This document shows, piece after piece, positions 1-12,070 of a DNA stretch of 64,000 nucleotides. The notes below the pieces were generated by a model. That model was not told where the DNA came from. It did no database searches and was given only the letters and a program-made list of their open reading frames with translations. This DNA comes from Physcomitrium patens (lineage: Eukaryota > Streptophyta > Bryopsida > Funariales > Funariaceae): NCBI RefSeq assembly GCF_000002425.4, contig NC_037275.1, forward strand, positions 10,588,533 to 10,652,532. Reading direction: 5' to 3'. Both the position numbers and the translations under genes were made by a program. Positions within the stretch are counted from its first letter, which is position 1, and the number at the start of each line of letters is the position of its first letter.

Positions 1-210
1 TACTTTTGTTATGACTTGCATTGTGGTTTCTAGCATTTGTGCGCCCCGAGAAGTATGTTCATCTTCATCAGAACCAAAGTTAGGGTTCTCTTGTGGCAAA
101 GTTGTAGGATTGATGAAATGTACTGTCTTGGCGCTGCGTTAGGTTCAGTAACATTGAAACATATTATACGAATGGCTACTATGAAGAGAAACTTTCTAAG
201 TTAAATCTCA

Positions 211-494
211 GAGAAAGATAAGCTTGAAGTTACACCACTGACAGCTGCATCCTTGAAATAAGCCTTGATTGGGCTCGGCACCACTTGTGTCAAAGGTATT
301 TATTTGTTTTCTTTAGATGTATTTACATGTTTTTCTCTTATTTTACTGCATAAACTGCGGTTTGAAATGGTTCAGTTACATGAATATGAGCACTTACACT
401 ATTGTTTTAACTTGAATGCAGTTGCACAGTCTCTCTCTACGAGACCCGACTTGGGACAGAAACTGAGTTCGGAGTTTGGCATTCAATGTTCATA
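211..494 (+). pseudogene. ABC1/UbiB-kinase-like gene fragment (two exon remnants)
   Basis: Two pieces read together as the N-terminal signature of the ABC1 (UbiB/ADCK) atypical kinase family, which in plants acts mainly in plastids and mitochondria on prenyl-lipid metabolism. The first ends at 295 at a GT donor (296-297); the second begins at 422 after a TTGAATGCAG acceptor. Across that junction the frame gives CVKVAQSLSTRPDL, matching the family's K-x-G-Q ... STRPD block, with A in place of the G. The frame is broken: a TAA lies at 259-261 and the reading ends in TAG at 492-494. No kinase catalytic domain follows, so this looks like a deleted relic. Family assignment rests on one motif remembered from the family and is moderate. 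Confidence 0.45.
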
Positions 495-611
495 GCTGAT
501 GAGAATTTATTAGATATAGATGATTTATCTTATGAATATATTTGAATATCAGATGATAATGTATACTAGTAGTAGGATGCATAATCTCAAATAGGAGTGA
601 TTTCATTCTAG

Positions 612-854
612 CCTGTCAACGGGTGGATCAATACCATTTATGCTCTGGTAACATATGAGCTCAAAGCTGAATCTGCTGCATCGAAAGTACTGGGAGGCAT
701 AGACAATCCTGAATTAAGCGCCAGCAGCTTTGCAGGGTTATTTTCAAGGCAAGGCGTTGGAAATCGCCGTGTTATTTACTGGGCAGACGCACGAGACCTA
801 GCGTCTGTGCTCAATTCTGCTGGAGCTGCCAAATTTCGACGAAACCTTGCATAG
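612..854 (+). CDS. Possible 3'-terminal exon of an unrecognised upstream gene
   Basis: An 80-codon open stretch starts just after an AG acceptor (TTCATTCTAG, ending at 611) and closes with TAG at 852-854. It has host-like base composition, richer in G+C than the transposon part of the window. The peptide includes NGWINTIYALVTYELKAES and ends KFRRNLA. I do not recognise it. It may be the C-terminus of the same gene as the ABC1-like remnants at 211-494, but the kinase core expected between them is missing, so it could also be part of another gene or a pseudogene. Phase with any upstream exon cannot be fixed here. Confidence 0.35.
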   Translation, partial: PVNGWINTIYALVTYELKAESAASKVLGGIDNPELSASSFAGLFSRQGVGNRRVIYWADARDLASVLNSAGAAKFRRNLA

Positions 855-2352
855 AGTATTGGCGAGGTCTTGTTCAGCATACTGAAAGGGAAACATAATG
901 GTTCAAGGGGCGAGACCAAGGCTGAGGCAGCTCTGCAACCCAAGACAATGGTCACGTTCGAGAGGCCATCAAATGTTAACCTTGAGAAGCGTCATGAAGG
1001 CAATCTAACCACTTGTCCTGGGGGCATTTGTTTCCCGTCGGGGTTCTCACTTGCAAGGTCAGTTGGCTCTTTGTGAAGCTCATAGAAGTGATTCGGAGAA
1101 ATTGCAATAAAACGTCTGCAAACCCATTCATTTCTTGGAAATGACATACAGAGGATCCGGTAAACTATTTCAAGCTGGTCACGATTTAAATGAACCACGT
1201 CTCAGTTCATCTACTCTGGTCTTTATAATCTTTTGTTTCTACATTTCAGTTTGTTGATGAAGACCAAGTAGAGGGAACGTCTTGTAGGTTTAATTACTTA
1301 GATACCATGATATGAAACAATTTGGTCATGTGCACCTCAGTGCGTGCATATTTAGAATCGGTGTAGGTTCTGACTCCGGTGTTACCTGGTTGAGAGTGAT
1401 AGTTAATTGTTGATGGTTATCTCCATCGAAGAAAGACGCTGTTTTTTCATGCATTGCTATTCGGATCTCTGCGAACTAATTTCTGAGATTTTAAGATGTG
1501 ATCCATGTTTTGGAGTCATGTACTGGTGCTCTTTTCTTATGTCAAACGCTTTGGGACTTTACGGATTGATAATCCAAGCCTTGCTTACAATGTTTAATTT
1601 ATACACAATTTGCTTGCGCTGCATTAAACTCCCGAGTTGCTGTAGCTGCAAAATGGAACCGTATCTACAGAGATTTTTTTAATTTTTTTTGTACTTAACT
1701 GCTGGTGCTTGCGCCTGTCCAGAATTTTGTTGAGCAGTGTGTTATTTGTTGCGCTAATCGCAAGTATTTTGACCCACATTGGATCATGGATCTGATTAGG
1801 CATGTGCTAGAACAGCATTGAAAGCACAATGGAAACAGTGAATCAATTCTTCCAAAAAAGAAAAAAAAGAAAACAACCAATCTTTTTTTTTGTGGGATTG
1901 AGTCCATGAAAGAGTGGTTGACCCAAGTAATGAAGATGAAGTTCGGGCACAGTGTACACGTATAAAGTATCGGTTGGATTGGATCGTTCATCCAACCTCA
2001 TCCTGAAACACCACCATCACCAATGCCCCTGTCACTCATCTTGTTGCACTTTGCAGCCAAGTTGTGAGGGTTTTGCAGGGTTTTTGGAGTTTTGGAGGCT
2101 ACTGCTGCTAAATCTCTATAGCACCCCTAATTTTTCTCACGCTCGCTGTCACGTATTTCCTTGAAGTTGGGTTTCTGCTAATTGCCAACAAAAGAGGTTC
2201 AGTTTGGCACGAGATTAGCAGCAGCAGCAGCCCCTCTAAGGAGTATTCGTTGATTTAGTGTAGCTTTGATTCGTTGCAATGTCGCTTCCAATTCCAGAAG
2301 CCCCATGTTTTTTGAATTTGCAGCAGTAAAGAGAGAGTGGAGGTAAGCAGAG
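855..2352. other. Intergenic: 3' region of upstream remnant and promoter/5' UTR of the CAF-like gene
   Basis: I see no gene here. Short open frames exist on both strands but none has a recognisable motif. An A/AAAG-rich run lies near 1855-1875 and an (AGC)n microsatellite near 2216-2231, about 120 bp before the CAF-like start codon. The promoter and 5' UTR of that gene must be here, but I could not place a convincing TATA box. Confidence 0.5.
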
Positions 2353-5300
2353 ATGGCCATGAGGCTAGGTGTTACGCCGACACTGCACTTATCGTGCAGG
2401 CTTCGGCTGCTTCGTTTAGAGTCTTCGCGTCAATTCTCAACCTCTTGTCCTTTGCTCGTTCGCCTGCCAATCTGGAGGCGAAATTTTCACTTCCCTTCCC
2501 ATTCTAGTGTTCCTCGCATTGGGCTCTGGCGCCGTTCAATCGTAGCTATCTCCTCAGGGCCATTCGGAGAAGGAGAGGATACGACTGATGCGGGGAAGGC
2601 AAAGAGCAGGAGGAGTGTAGCGTATGACTTGTCGAGTGGATTTTTACAAACGCGCAGGCAAACTGAGAAGATCGCATTAAGAAATTTGGCACAGGATGAT
2701 GATGTCGAGGATTGGGAGAAACCTGACGACGATTATTTGGCAAATTCCGATAAGTTTGTGCAAAATCGAAGAGATGACTCACGTAGAGAAAGTTTGAGGT
2801 ACAGGCAAGATAATAATAGGAACAGCAAGAGAAACATTCTTTCATCATCTGAGGAAGACGACGTCGATGGGAACTATAGCTTGAATAGCTCGCAACCTCG
2901 GAGCAGGGGAATTAGGTCAACACGGGAGGAGGGTTATGACGAGGATTCAGATGAGGAATTCGGCAATTGGACGGGTTCCAAAGAACCCAGTCAAAACTTC
3001 AAGAAGTCTAGCCTATATAAGAAATCAGCGCCGCCTTCTGACGATGATGTGAAGCCTCAGCAAGGCACTGGGTCAATTAGGTATTCTCCGCTTCCCCCCT
3101 CATCGGGAGCTGCTAGCAAACCCGCCAGATCCTCAGGTCGCAAGCTACCTCGGTCCAATCCGAATCCCTCTTTATCTTCTTCTACCATTGAATTGTCTAA
3201 GGTTGAATCCGATGTCAACAATTCATCAGGGGGTACAGATTTTATCCCACCTGTTATCAAACCCGAACTTCCCTACCAGTACAGTTATACCGAAACACCC
3301 AAAGTTGCGCCAGTAGGGTTTAGGGAGCCAGTGTACTCCCCATTCGGACCTGAAGGGGTGAACAGGCCGTGGACAGGACGACCACCTCTTGCGAAGAGCA
3401 AAAAGAAGCCACGAGAGTTTGATTCATTCAATCCGCCACCGATTGGTAGAAAGGGCGTCAAGCCTGTTCAAGCACCTGGGCCATACCCAGAGGGCCAAGG
3501 GCCGAAGCTGGGGCGATCGAGGGAGGAGATCTTAGGAGCACCTCTTACCAGCGCCGAGGTGAGGGAGCTTGTGACCAAGGCTCGAAAAGAACCTCGACAG
3601 ATCAATTTAGGTAAATATTTTTGCAATCAGCTGCATTTTTCTTGAGTTTTGAAGTCTTCTATGATAAGGTTGTATTAGGTTTCAACTTCCAGTGACTTTT
3701 TCGCTATTTGAAGCGTTTGTCTGTAAGGTGTAGGTTTTGAACTGAGAATTCTAGTTGGTGTGCACCTCTTTTTCTTCTTCTTCTTCTATAAATACCTCTC
3801 GTCAATTTTGTAGAACGACCTCCTCGTCCTTGGCATTCCTTGGATGGGATATTGCACTTGTTTGTAACATAAAGATCTTGTTATTGTCTTGACTCTACCT
3901 TATGGTTTGGTATCACTCCAGCTCTCATTTGGGAGCTGGCTGTTTTGTGGACTACTCTATGCAACAGCAAATCTGATCCTAGTCTGTTTTGTTGATATGA
4001 AGGAAGGGATGGCTTGACGCACAACATGCTAAATCTTGTGCATGAGCATTGGAAACGCCGCCGCGTTTGTAAAGTAAAGTGCAAAGGTGTCCCAACCGTG
4101 GACATGGATAATGTCTGCCGCGTGCTTGAGGTCTGGATACTTTGTTTTCTCTCCCTCGTAGGACGCATTATTAGTTTGTATGGTTATTAGCTTTTGCGTA
4201 TTTGAGCATATTATGTCTGATCTGCAACCCATTTCTGCCAATGACAATTGTTGAACTGATCCAGTGATTTCATGTGCAGGAAAAAACTGGTGGCAAGATT
4301 ATTCTTCGACAAGGGGGTGCAGTATATTTATTTCGTGGACGCAATTATAACTATAAGACTCGGCCTGTAATTCCGCTTATGTTGTGGAAGCCACCCGCAC
4401 CTATATATCCTAAACTCATAGAAAAAGCACCTGCAGGTTTGACTATCGAAGAGGCTAATAATCTTCGGAAGCTGGGACGGGAACTCCCGCCCGTTTGTCA
4501 TTTGGGTGAGGATTTTTTGAACTATCAATTTTTGGTCTTTCTCTTTACAGTTGCTAGCTTCAAAATTTCTGCGTTAAGAAATTTCTCACTGAGAACAACA
4601 CTTCGCATTTGTTGCATTGTACGTTGAAAATTCTGGTTTGATGTTGCTTTTCGCTCGAGGATTCTGACAACCTTATGTCTTGGTTGGTAGGAAAAAATGG
4701 AGTATATGTTAATCTTGTTCGGGATGTGCGAAACGCCTTCAAAGTGGATGACCTGGTTAAAGTGGACTGCAAGAACATGAATCCCAGTGATTATAAGAAA
4801 ATCGGTGCTAAACTTAAGGTAATCCTTGATTAATTTATTAGTTTATGAATTGCCTTCGTATGTGTCAATCGTTTCCCTGTCTACTTTTTGTATATCTATT
4901 ATTTGTTCTTGCAACTCTGGTAGTCATTCACAGTTCCTTTGTTGTTTCACTTGAGTAGGATCTGGTGCCATGTGTACTCCTCTCTTTCGAACGTGAAAGC
5001 ATCTTGATGTGGCGAGGACCCGAATCGCTAACTGAGAGCTCAAATAGCGTTCAAGGAGATAGCTCGGGTGAAGCTCAACCAGATTTTAATCAAGAGTTAC
5101 CTGAAGACGGTCAAGAGCTGCTGGGAAAGACATTGCTGAACGAAGGAAGTCAAATATTGGACTTTTCTTCAAATGAAGATGAGGAGCTTGCTATGTACGA
5201 AACAGACACAGACACAGACGAAGACCAAAGCTTGGAAGCAGCCTACGATTCGGACATAGATGAATCAAGTATTGATGTAGATCAATCCTTTGAAGCAGAG

Positions 5301-5759
5301 TACGAGCACGACGATGAACATGGCTATGAATCATTAGGTGGAAACGTCCGTGTAGAGATGGATCCAGAAGTGGAAAAAGCAGTTAGGGAATTTGAGTCAT
5401 TATATCAAGGAGCATTAGACTCGGAGCAAGCTTTGGTATTAGAGGAGAGTGAGCTGGACCCTGACACTTTACTTCAAGTGGTGAAAAGTCGTTTCGGTGG
5501 TGCTTTCGGCGCTCCAGCCAAATACAGAAGCAAAAGAAACAGAAACGAAGTTGTAGGTAGGAAGGCATTGCTTAGGGCTTCACAAACACAAACACAGGAT
5601 TCTTCAGCGCAAGACGATGATGATAAAGGAGGTCCTGAGGAAGCAAGTAAAAAGCCACTGAAGGGTCTGAGGTTGGATCCTGCAGTGCTGGATAGGGTGC
5701 CCAAGGATCCTTCTGGGTTGTTGCAAGTTGATGAATTAGCCAAACTCTTGGCTCCATAG
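2353..5759 (+). CDS. CAF1: CRS2-associated factor (CAF1/CAF2-type), chloroplast group II intron splicing factor, 5 exons
   Basis: Predicted exons are 2353-3610, 4003-4130, 4280-4505, 4691-4818 and 4959-5759 (stop included), giving 846 codons. All four introns (392, 149, 185, 140 bp) are GT-AG and keep frame. The N-terminus is rich in Ser and Arg and poor in acids, as in a plastid transit peptide. Residues about 395-495 form a first CRM RNA-binding domain ([13 protein letters not shown], then LFRGRNYNY); about 515-605 form a second ([27 protein letters not shown]). The linker [15 protein letters not shown] is typical of CAF proteins. In the family, CAF1 and CAF2 bind the peptidyl-tRNA-hydrolase-like CRS2 and group II introns in the chloroplast stroma. 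After the second domain comes an acidic tail of about 240 residues. It could be a CAF2 orthologue; I chose CAF1 because of the length and C-terminal tail. Codons show no lesions. Confidence 0.9.
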
Positions 5760-6480
5760 GTGAATTCTTAGCATAGCATGGGATTCTTTGCACTCTTGGA
5801 TCACTGTATTCATATTTACTAATCTTCGTGGAGAGGGTTTAACATGGCGTGTTTCAAAGCTCGATCAGAGATTAGAATTTTTACTTAGGACTCTAGTGTT
5901 ATTTGAGGATTTTGGGTCATTGTTCAACATATTATCACAGTGATTTTAACTTTGATACATGTAAAATTCGCTTGCCATGCAAACTTAAAATGATGAACAT
6001 GGAACTATCCTGCTTTAACATAATAAAATTGCGTGATGGCATTTATGAAGTTCCACATTTATTGCAAAGGAACTTTGTAGTGTTCATAGATGTCAGTGCA
6101 TGAATGATTCATGAATTCGGTTTATGAAATGATATCAAACCTTGAATAATTATCCTCAATCTTAAACATGAGTAATCTGTTGCAAGACAACGGCATTGCA
6201 GTACACTGAGAGGTGGATTCAAATCATGTACAATTCTGATTTTAGAATTCATGAATAATTTATGTCTCAAATAACATATGCATTTTAAGATGATGAATAG
6301 TATTTAAATTAAAAAATATCATAATAATTTAAAATTATTTCCTTTGATTGAAATTTGTGTAAATTCTAGCAAGATCTTGTTTAAGTAATGTATGTTTTGC
6401 AAAGAGTACAAAGAATAAAAGAAACTAGAAAAAGAAAATAGAAAAGAGTTTTGTAGTCCAATTTCTTCTAGAGAGCTTTT
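5760..6480. other. 3' flank of the CAF-like gene, no further gene seen
   Basis: This stretch holds the likely 3' UTR, then increasingly AT-rich sequence. Base composition falls from host-gene level to transposon-flank level near 6.2 kb. No recognisable coding or repeat motif was found. Confidence 0.5.
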
Positions 6481-6560
6481 GTTGCTAGGACTCGAACTCA
6501 GGTCGCTTAAGTGAGAGCTGAGTATCCTAATCTTAAAGTCCCTTCCAAGGTTAAAAAACA
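6481..6560 (-). repeat. tRNA-like sequence, possible SINE head
   Basis: On the minus strand this reads like a degenerate tRNA: a good B box (GAGTTCGAGTCC, plus coordinates about 6488-6500) preceded by GATACTCAGCTCTC and an anticodon-arm-like CACTTAAG. The A box is weak and the acceptor ends do not pair well, so it is not a functional tRNA gene. A tRNA-derived SINE head or a tRNA pseudogene both fit. I could not find a clear SINE 3' tail. Confidence 0.3.
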
Positions 6561-8649
6561 AAGCACCTAAGTGAGGTACAAAAAAGTGCGAGGCATGATG
6601 TTATTGCTTAAATGCCTAGTAATAGGGCTAGTGACTATAAGAGGATATATCAGACATTTAATCCTATAACAAATTTAATATGGGTAGGCTAGTGCCATGT
6701 GAGATGAAGATTGAAATCTTGTATTTGCCATTTAGTAGCATGATTGATTCAAATGACTAATTAAGAAATCAAATTTATTCAATGACATTACTATATATTG
6801 TGAATTTACCTCCAAGGACTTATTCGTAATTGAGTTTGGTCATCGGAGATAGCGAGTGCTTAAGTTAAAATATCTTCATCTATTTACCATCTAATCATAG
6901 AAGTTTGTACTTTGGAAGTGTTGTCCTACAGTACCATAAATCTCTAGTGCAACAAGACTACTACTAAAATGAGGGTTGTTTCTTGTACTTTCAACTAATT
7001 GGTGAAGATCCTCTGGCCTGTAGGATGTTGCATCAAATTGTCATTGGCACTCCTCTTAGATCTATTATTGACAATATCTAGTACGGGATATATCTAGTGA
7101 TTGTAATCTTCTTTCTTTTTCTACTTCCACGAGTATTATATTGATATCTTGTGCTATTTGATGATTTATTAATTGGACTTTTTATACATATTGTTGGCTC
7201 TTTGGTGGTTTTATTCTTATTTTAATCTTTCTTATTCACGTTCTTATCTCTTTTAGTTGACTTCATGTTTATAAATTGGATCAAGATTATGTGGTATAGA
7301 ACTTTTGATGATATAAGGGCTTGATAGTTGGAGTTATTCCCTCATGTCTTGCTTTACCTCTTTGAAGAGCTTATTAATTTCAAGTAAAATATCATGACTA
7401 TTTTTTGTCTTTGAGGTTCTTCTAGTGTCAAAATTAGGAGGCATTGGTATATTTAATTGAGGTAGTATTTTTGCCAATGCTTGTGGTAGGAAAGATTTTG
7501 GAGGAAGCCAATTCCAACATAGAGGGTTTCTTTGTATTGCAAATACATCTTGGTCTATCCACACTATTTGAAAAAGAGTTATCATGTTGCTTAATTTCTC
7601 AGCCATGTGCCTGTACTTGAAGATGCTATGCCAGATTTTAGAACTTATGTGAATAATTCTTTTTCATGTATAAAATAGAACCTTGCCTAGTAAGAAGGTG
7701 TTTCTTGATATCTCTGTTTCACACTTCTAGATTCAAATATTCTACTTCATACTCACCTTTAAGAAGTCTTAGGGTGTTTCAATATTGACTTGTACTTTGT
7801 TTTTAAAGCCTAAAAGAAAGGTTCATGATATGATGTCTGTGCTTGGATTGTTCATGAGCTCAAATTTGACCTTGTGCTAAAAACTATATAAATCAGGCAA
7901 GCTAAAGTGAGTTCTAAGGATAGATAGTTGTCGCTATGCTTGTGATGCATATTTATATTTGAACAATGCATGTTTTGTAGTTTTAATCTCTCTATTTCAA
8001 CATAATCTATAAGTGCTTGTGCCTATTTCCCTCAACCTCCATTCTCCTATAGGAAGGCCCCCTGTTATATATAACCACTCCATTGCAGCTATTTTTCAAA
8101 GAATCTAGGATTGCCATAGTTATCTAATGAAGGCTTTATGCTATTTCAAGGTGTATCTATCAACTATCAATTCTTGTGGACTTCTCATAAGGTTGTTTGT
8201 TTTGAGTAAATTCACTTTGTAGCCATGTTTAGTTATATATTGGAATTTTTTTTTCATGTAATGCATTTAATTTGGTCTATATGCATTCTTTTGGATCCTA
8301 TCCTAACTGATTCAGACGAACTTTCTCAAAAAGCCAAAGTCTTGCTGCCTTCATGAGATCAGAAGAATTGAATTCCAAACATGATCTCTCTTATATAATG
8401 TATAGATTACTTATATAAGGTGTAGTGTTTCTTCTGGTAGGATGTCAATACCTTCAAATTTTGGGATTAGTTTCTCTATTGAGAGCATGTTATATTTTTG
8501 ATTGTCCCATTCCATAGTTCTATAATTAAAGAGATGATAGATAGATGTTAAATTTGTGGTCTCAAATATAATTCAGTTCCCTGTTTTGATTAGAATGAAA
8601 TTAAAGAGGGTCTAAGATATTGCTCTTAACAGTAATGTCCATTGTGAGC
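6561..8649. other. AT-rich stretch, mostly featureless; may contain decayed LINE 3' part
   Basis: No intact gene. The minus strand of about 7334-7606 keeps a 90-codon open frame without recognised motif. Because it lies directly 3' of the minus-strand LINE reverse transcriptase, it may be the degraded C-terminal end or 3' region of that LINE. The rest shows nothing I can support. Confidence 0.35.
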
Positions 8650-9922
8650 TTACTAATGAAGATCATATTATTGACTTTATGAAGGCCACTATATGCCATG
8701 TACCGAAGGATTGAAAGAAAACATCTTGGATCTAAAATATATTCTTGTTTGCTCAAATAGAGAAGCTTGAGGTGGATTCAATACCAACAGATAAGCCATT
8801 TGTCTACATAATTAATTGATTATCTAACAAGGGCTGTTTAAATATTTCAGTAGTCTTTTTATAAGGTTTTTTCTTCAGCCCTGATTTGATAGAAGTCCAA
8901 GCTTGAAAGATGGATCTTCAAAGAAGTTAACTATGTGGAGAAGTGTAATCCACTTTTATCTAGTAGACATGTTAGGGCCACCTCACAACTCTTATTGGCT
9001 TAGTTCTATCAAGATGGTAATAAATAAAGGCCTTCCAAGGTTCATAACTCGGTTTCACGTTCTTTATCACCAATTTGGTCAAGAAGACTTATGCTTGAAG
9101 ACATAGATCAAGTATCTTTACTCTTCCTAAGTCTGTCATCTAAGTAGACCAACTGATCTTAATTCTAATAGTATTTTCTTTCTTTGCTTCTTAGGTATAG
9201 TTACAGTATAGAGTTCATATTTGTTTAAATGTGGCATTAAATATAGTTGAGCAAGAGTAAAAATAATATTTAATTGTTAGAATTGATTGATTTTTTGTCA
9301 TGATTCTACTTGCTAGGGAGAGTCCTTGATTCTCTTATGAATTATTCTACTAATTAATTCTTGGATAATCTTGTTTGTTGTGTCTTCTATAGGTGATATG
9401 AATCTTATTGGAAATTCTAAATATCTCATAGGAGATCCTCCTGGAAGCCAATTCAAACCTAAATTTTTTATCCACTACCATATTTTGTGTTAAGATGAGA
9501 TCCAAATACCTACAAAAATTTTCTAATTAATTTTGGTACTACTAGCCTTATAGTAAGTTGTTCGTATCTTCATGGTTGCATCAAAGTTGTCTTCATTTTC
9601 TTAGATATAGAGTGCCAAGTCATGTGCATACATCTAATTGTTAATAAAGCATCTACCTGAGAGTTTGAATCCTACTAAAGATCTATTGGAATCTTTTAAT
9701 ATATGTCCTATAACATCTTCGACAATTAGATAAAGATATGGAGCTAGAAGATAGTCTTGCCTCACTAACCTTTGAAGAAAAAACTATTTCTCATAGGTGC
9801 CATTTAGTATAACATAAGCAGAGGCTTCTTTATAAAATGATATAATGAGGTCGATCCAATCTTGAAGAAATCCCATGTGTAGTATTACTTGTTGGAAGAA
9901 AGTCTAGCTAATTCTATCATAT
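8650..9922 (-). mobile_element. Decayed LINE (non-LTR retrotransposon), reverse transcriptase fragment
   Basis: Read on the minus strand, several RT blocks of plant L1-like LINEs follow each other in the right order. FQQVILHMGF and WIDLIISFYKEAS come near 9830-9920. VRQDYLLAPYLYLIVEDV (block of the G-V-R-Q-G-C-P type) comes near 9710-9775. Then YAHDLALY replaces the catalytic Y-A-D-D near 9615-9640, and LNWLPGGSPMRYLEFP lies near 9410-9460. Frameshifts and stops separate the blocks, and the second Asp-pair position is changed, so it is dead. The 5' part is missing because chromovirus CV3 starts at 9923 within the RT domain. The region to about 7330 may belong to its 3' end. Confidence 0.75.
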
Positions 9923-10391
9923 TATAACAGGACATCGATAGGATATTTTTATTATTTGCATATAGAGACATGTAGTTGGAGTTGTTTTTGGAAAGTTTCT
10001 AGAATTGAGATAAGGATGGTGGTTTATATGAAATCTACCATAGAATCTTTTAAAAAAGCTTAGGGCAATTACCATAGTAGGATCTACCTCTAAAATCTTT
10101 TAAAAGAGTGGTTATCTTGGTAGAATCTATCATTAGAGATATTCTAAAAAGTTCCAGGGATAGTTGAATAAAATATAAATAAGACTAATTGAAGCCATTT
10201 GAGCATTTGGTTAAGTATGGCTTTAGATTCTTTCTCTTAGTAAAATTTGGTTTCTTTTTTTTTTGTTCTATTTTGTTTGATTCTATTTTCTTTTACTTAG
10301 TACTATCTTTCATGTTCCATTCTATTTAATTACTTTTAGTTTTATTCTAGTGTACTTGGTCTTACAATATATTACAATCTTTGTTGTTATG
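9923..10391 (+). repeat. 5' LTR of CV3
   Basis: Aligns along its whole length with 44418-44876, for example around GATAGGATATTT, ACATGTAGTT and ATTTTCTTTTACTTA, with many differences. It starts as TA instead of TG. The heat-shock-like GAAnnTTCnnGAA motif of the 3' copy is eroded here. The right edge is estimated from where similarity stops. Confidence 0.65.
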
Positions 10392-10599
10392 AAATTCGTA
10401 AGGTTTTAGACCTTAGAGAATCCAATCTTGTTTCATTGATATTAGAATGAATATTAGTCTGTTCTTTGGTAGTATATTAATAGCCATTGTTTAGTTAAAA
10501 ATCAATTCTTTTGATCACATTTGATATTATTTTGGAACTTCAATGAGCTACTTTAAGAAGTCAATTGGAAGGTTACAATAGTAAAGTTCAGCAAAGAAT

Positions 10600-11430
10600 T
10601 TGTATCATGGGAGATATGGTAGAGCAATTTCAAAAAGAGACTTAGATATAACTTCTCTTAAGCCACATAGCTATTCTATAAGGGTAAATAAAAGATTCTA
10701 AGATAAGAGAGTTGACATCTACTAGGCTGAAATTGAACAAGACCAATATATACTCGGGGACCTTAAGATAAGAAGATGTATGCAAATGGCTCTTTAGCAT
10801 ATAATAGTACCTTCAATTATCTATTGCAAATACCAGCAAAGGGATTACATATGCCTCTAGTTATTTGAAAGGTGTATCAACTATTTGATGGTGATATCAA
10901 ACTCAAAGCTATAGAACTCAAGGCAGATTTTGTCACTAAGAAGAATTAGAGACCAAACTAAGTAGTCAATTTTGGTCCATTAATGTAAGAAAGTTATGAC
11001 ACAATTAGTTGGTTAATCTTATACAATCCAAATGAGTACAAGATTATTTCTTTTGATTCAAGTCCTATGTCTCCAAATAGACAATGTTTCGAAGAAAGAG
11101 ATGGATCGATTTGTATAAGGATTGAAACCTATGGTTCAGCAAGAGGTGGAATTAAGGGATCTACAAACATTTGAGGAGGCAGTTAAGATTATAGAGAGGG
11201 TCGATCTACAGATTTCAAAAATTATGGAATATAACCTATAGTGTGGGGTCTTATGCTACTAGCCAATACTATGGCGTAACAACCAACATTAATAGAAATT
11301 GATGCTTTGCAAGGACCATTGATAGAATAGAGCCAACAAATATTAGTACAAAGGAATTGTGTTTTTATTGTTGAGAGCCAGACCATTAGATTAGAGATTT
11401 TCCAAACATCAAAGTTGAAGCATCAATAAA
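10600..11430 (+). pseudogene. CV3 gag remnant with CCHC zinc knuckle
   Basis: Degenerate gag. In shifting frames the retrotransposon gag (capsid) block is readable near 11095-11225 as a DRF...GLKP, EVELRDLQTFEEAVKI, IERVDLQIS series. A zinc knuckle follows near 11349-11402 (LCFYC, then H, then a position where C has become F). Stops and frameshifts break every part. It would have encoded the nucleocapsid polyprotein of CV3. The 5' boundary is uncertain, and 10392-10600 shows only AT-rich leader-like DNA. Confidence 0.6.
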
Positions 11431-11584
11431 TCATGATGGGTTCACAATCTCAAAGGCCACCAAGTTGATGAAGAAGTAGAGCAAGAAAATGGGACTCCCC
11501 AATAAAGGCATTGAGGTCCAATATTGAAGATAATTGTTGTTTCTTAGAGACAAATGACATAGCCTCAAACAACTATCAAAATGA

Positions 11585-12070
11585 TCAATTGGTGTGTCTA
11601 ATGGATCAATTAAGAGAACAACCATATTGAGTACTTATAGACTACGGCTCTATAAAAATTACATCTTAACAGTAATTATCAATTGCATTGGGATTAAAAC
11701 AAAGGCGATTAAAGAAAGGAGTATATATTTAGCAAATGACCAAGAGAACATGTTGAGCAAGACAAGTGAAGAAATTTTTTTGAGACTAAGTCACACCTAT
11801 GCCTTGAGAGAAAAGTTTAGAGTAACAAAGCTTAGATATGATATTATTTTTGGTATGCCATGGCTAGAGATGAAAAATAAATAAGTGGATTAGCTAGCAA
11901 GGACAATCTTTTTCAAAGATGAAGGATGTACAATGACTCTTTGTGCCTATGTATTGAGTGGAATAATAAAATAATTTGTGACTAAAAATAAATTTATAAG
12001 AATGACCTTTATGAAGAAACAAGTATGGCATAAGCAATTAATATATGTGGTAGTTTCAAATCTTGCGTTC
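11585..12070 (+). pseudogene. CV3 protease-region remnant
   Basis: An open frame (11594-11884) ends in YDIIFGMPWLEMKNK, the conserved block downstream of the aspartic protease active site in Ty3 elements. After a TAA, the reading continues as VD-LARTIFF. The catalytic D-S/T-G triad is not recognisable. CV2 was inserted at 12071, and the RT part resumes at 35692. Confidence 0.6.

Noticed and set aside
6481..6560. Functional tRNA gene on the minus strand
   Set aside because: The B box is good, but the A box and acceptor stem do not fit, so only a tRNA-derived remnant is supported.
8903..9106. Plus-strand 67-codon ORF
   Set aside because: It lies antisense to readable LINE coding blocks on the minus strand.
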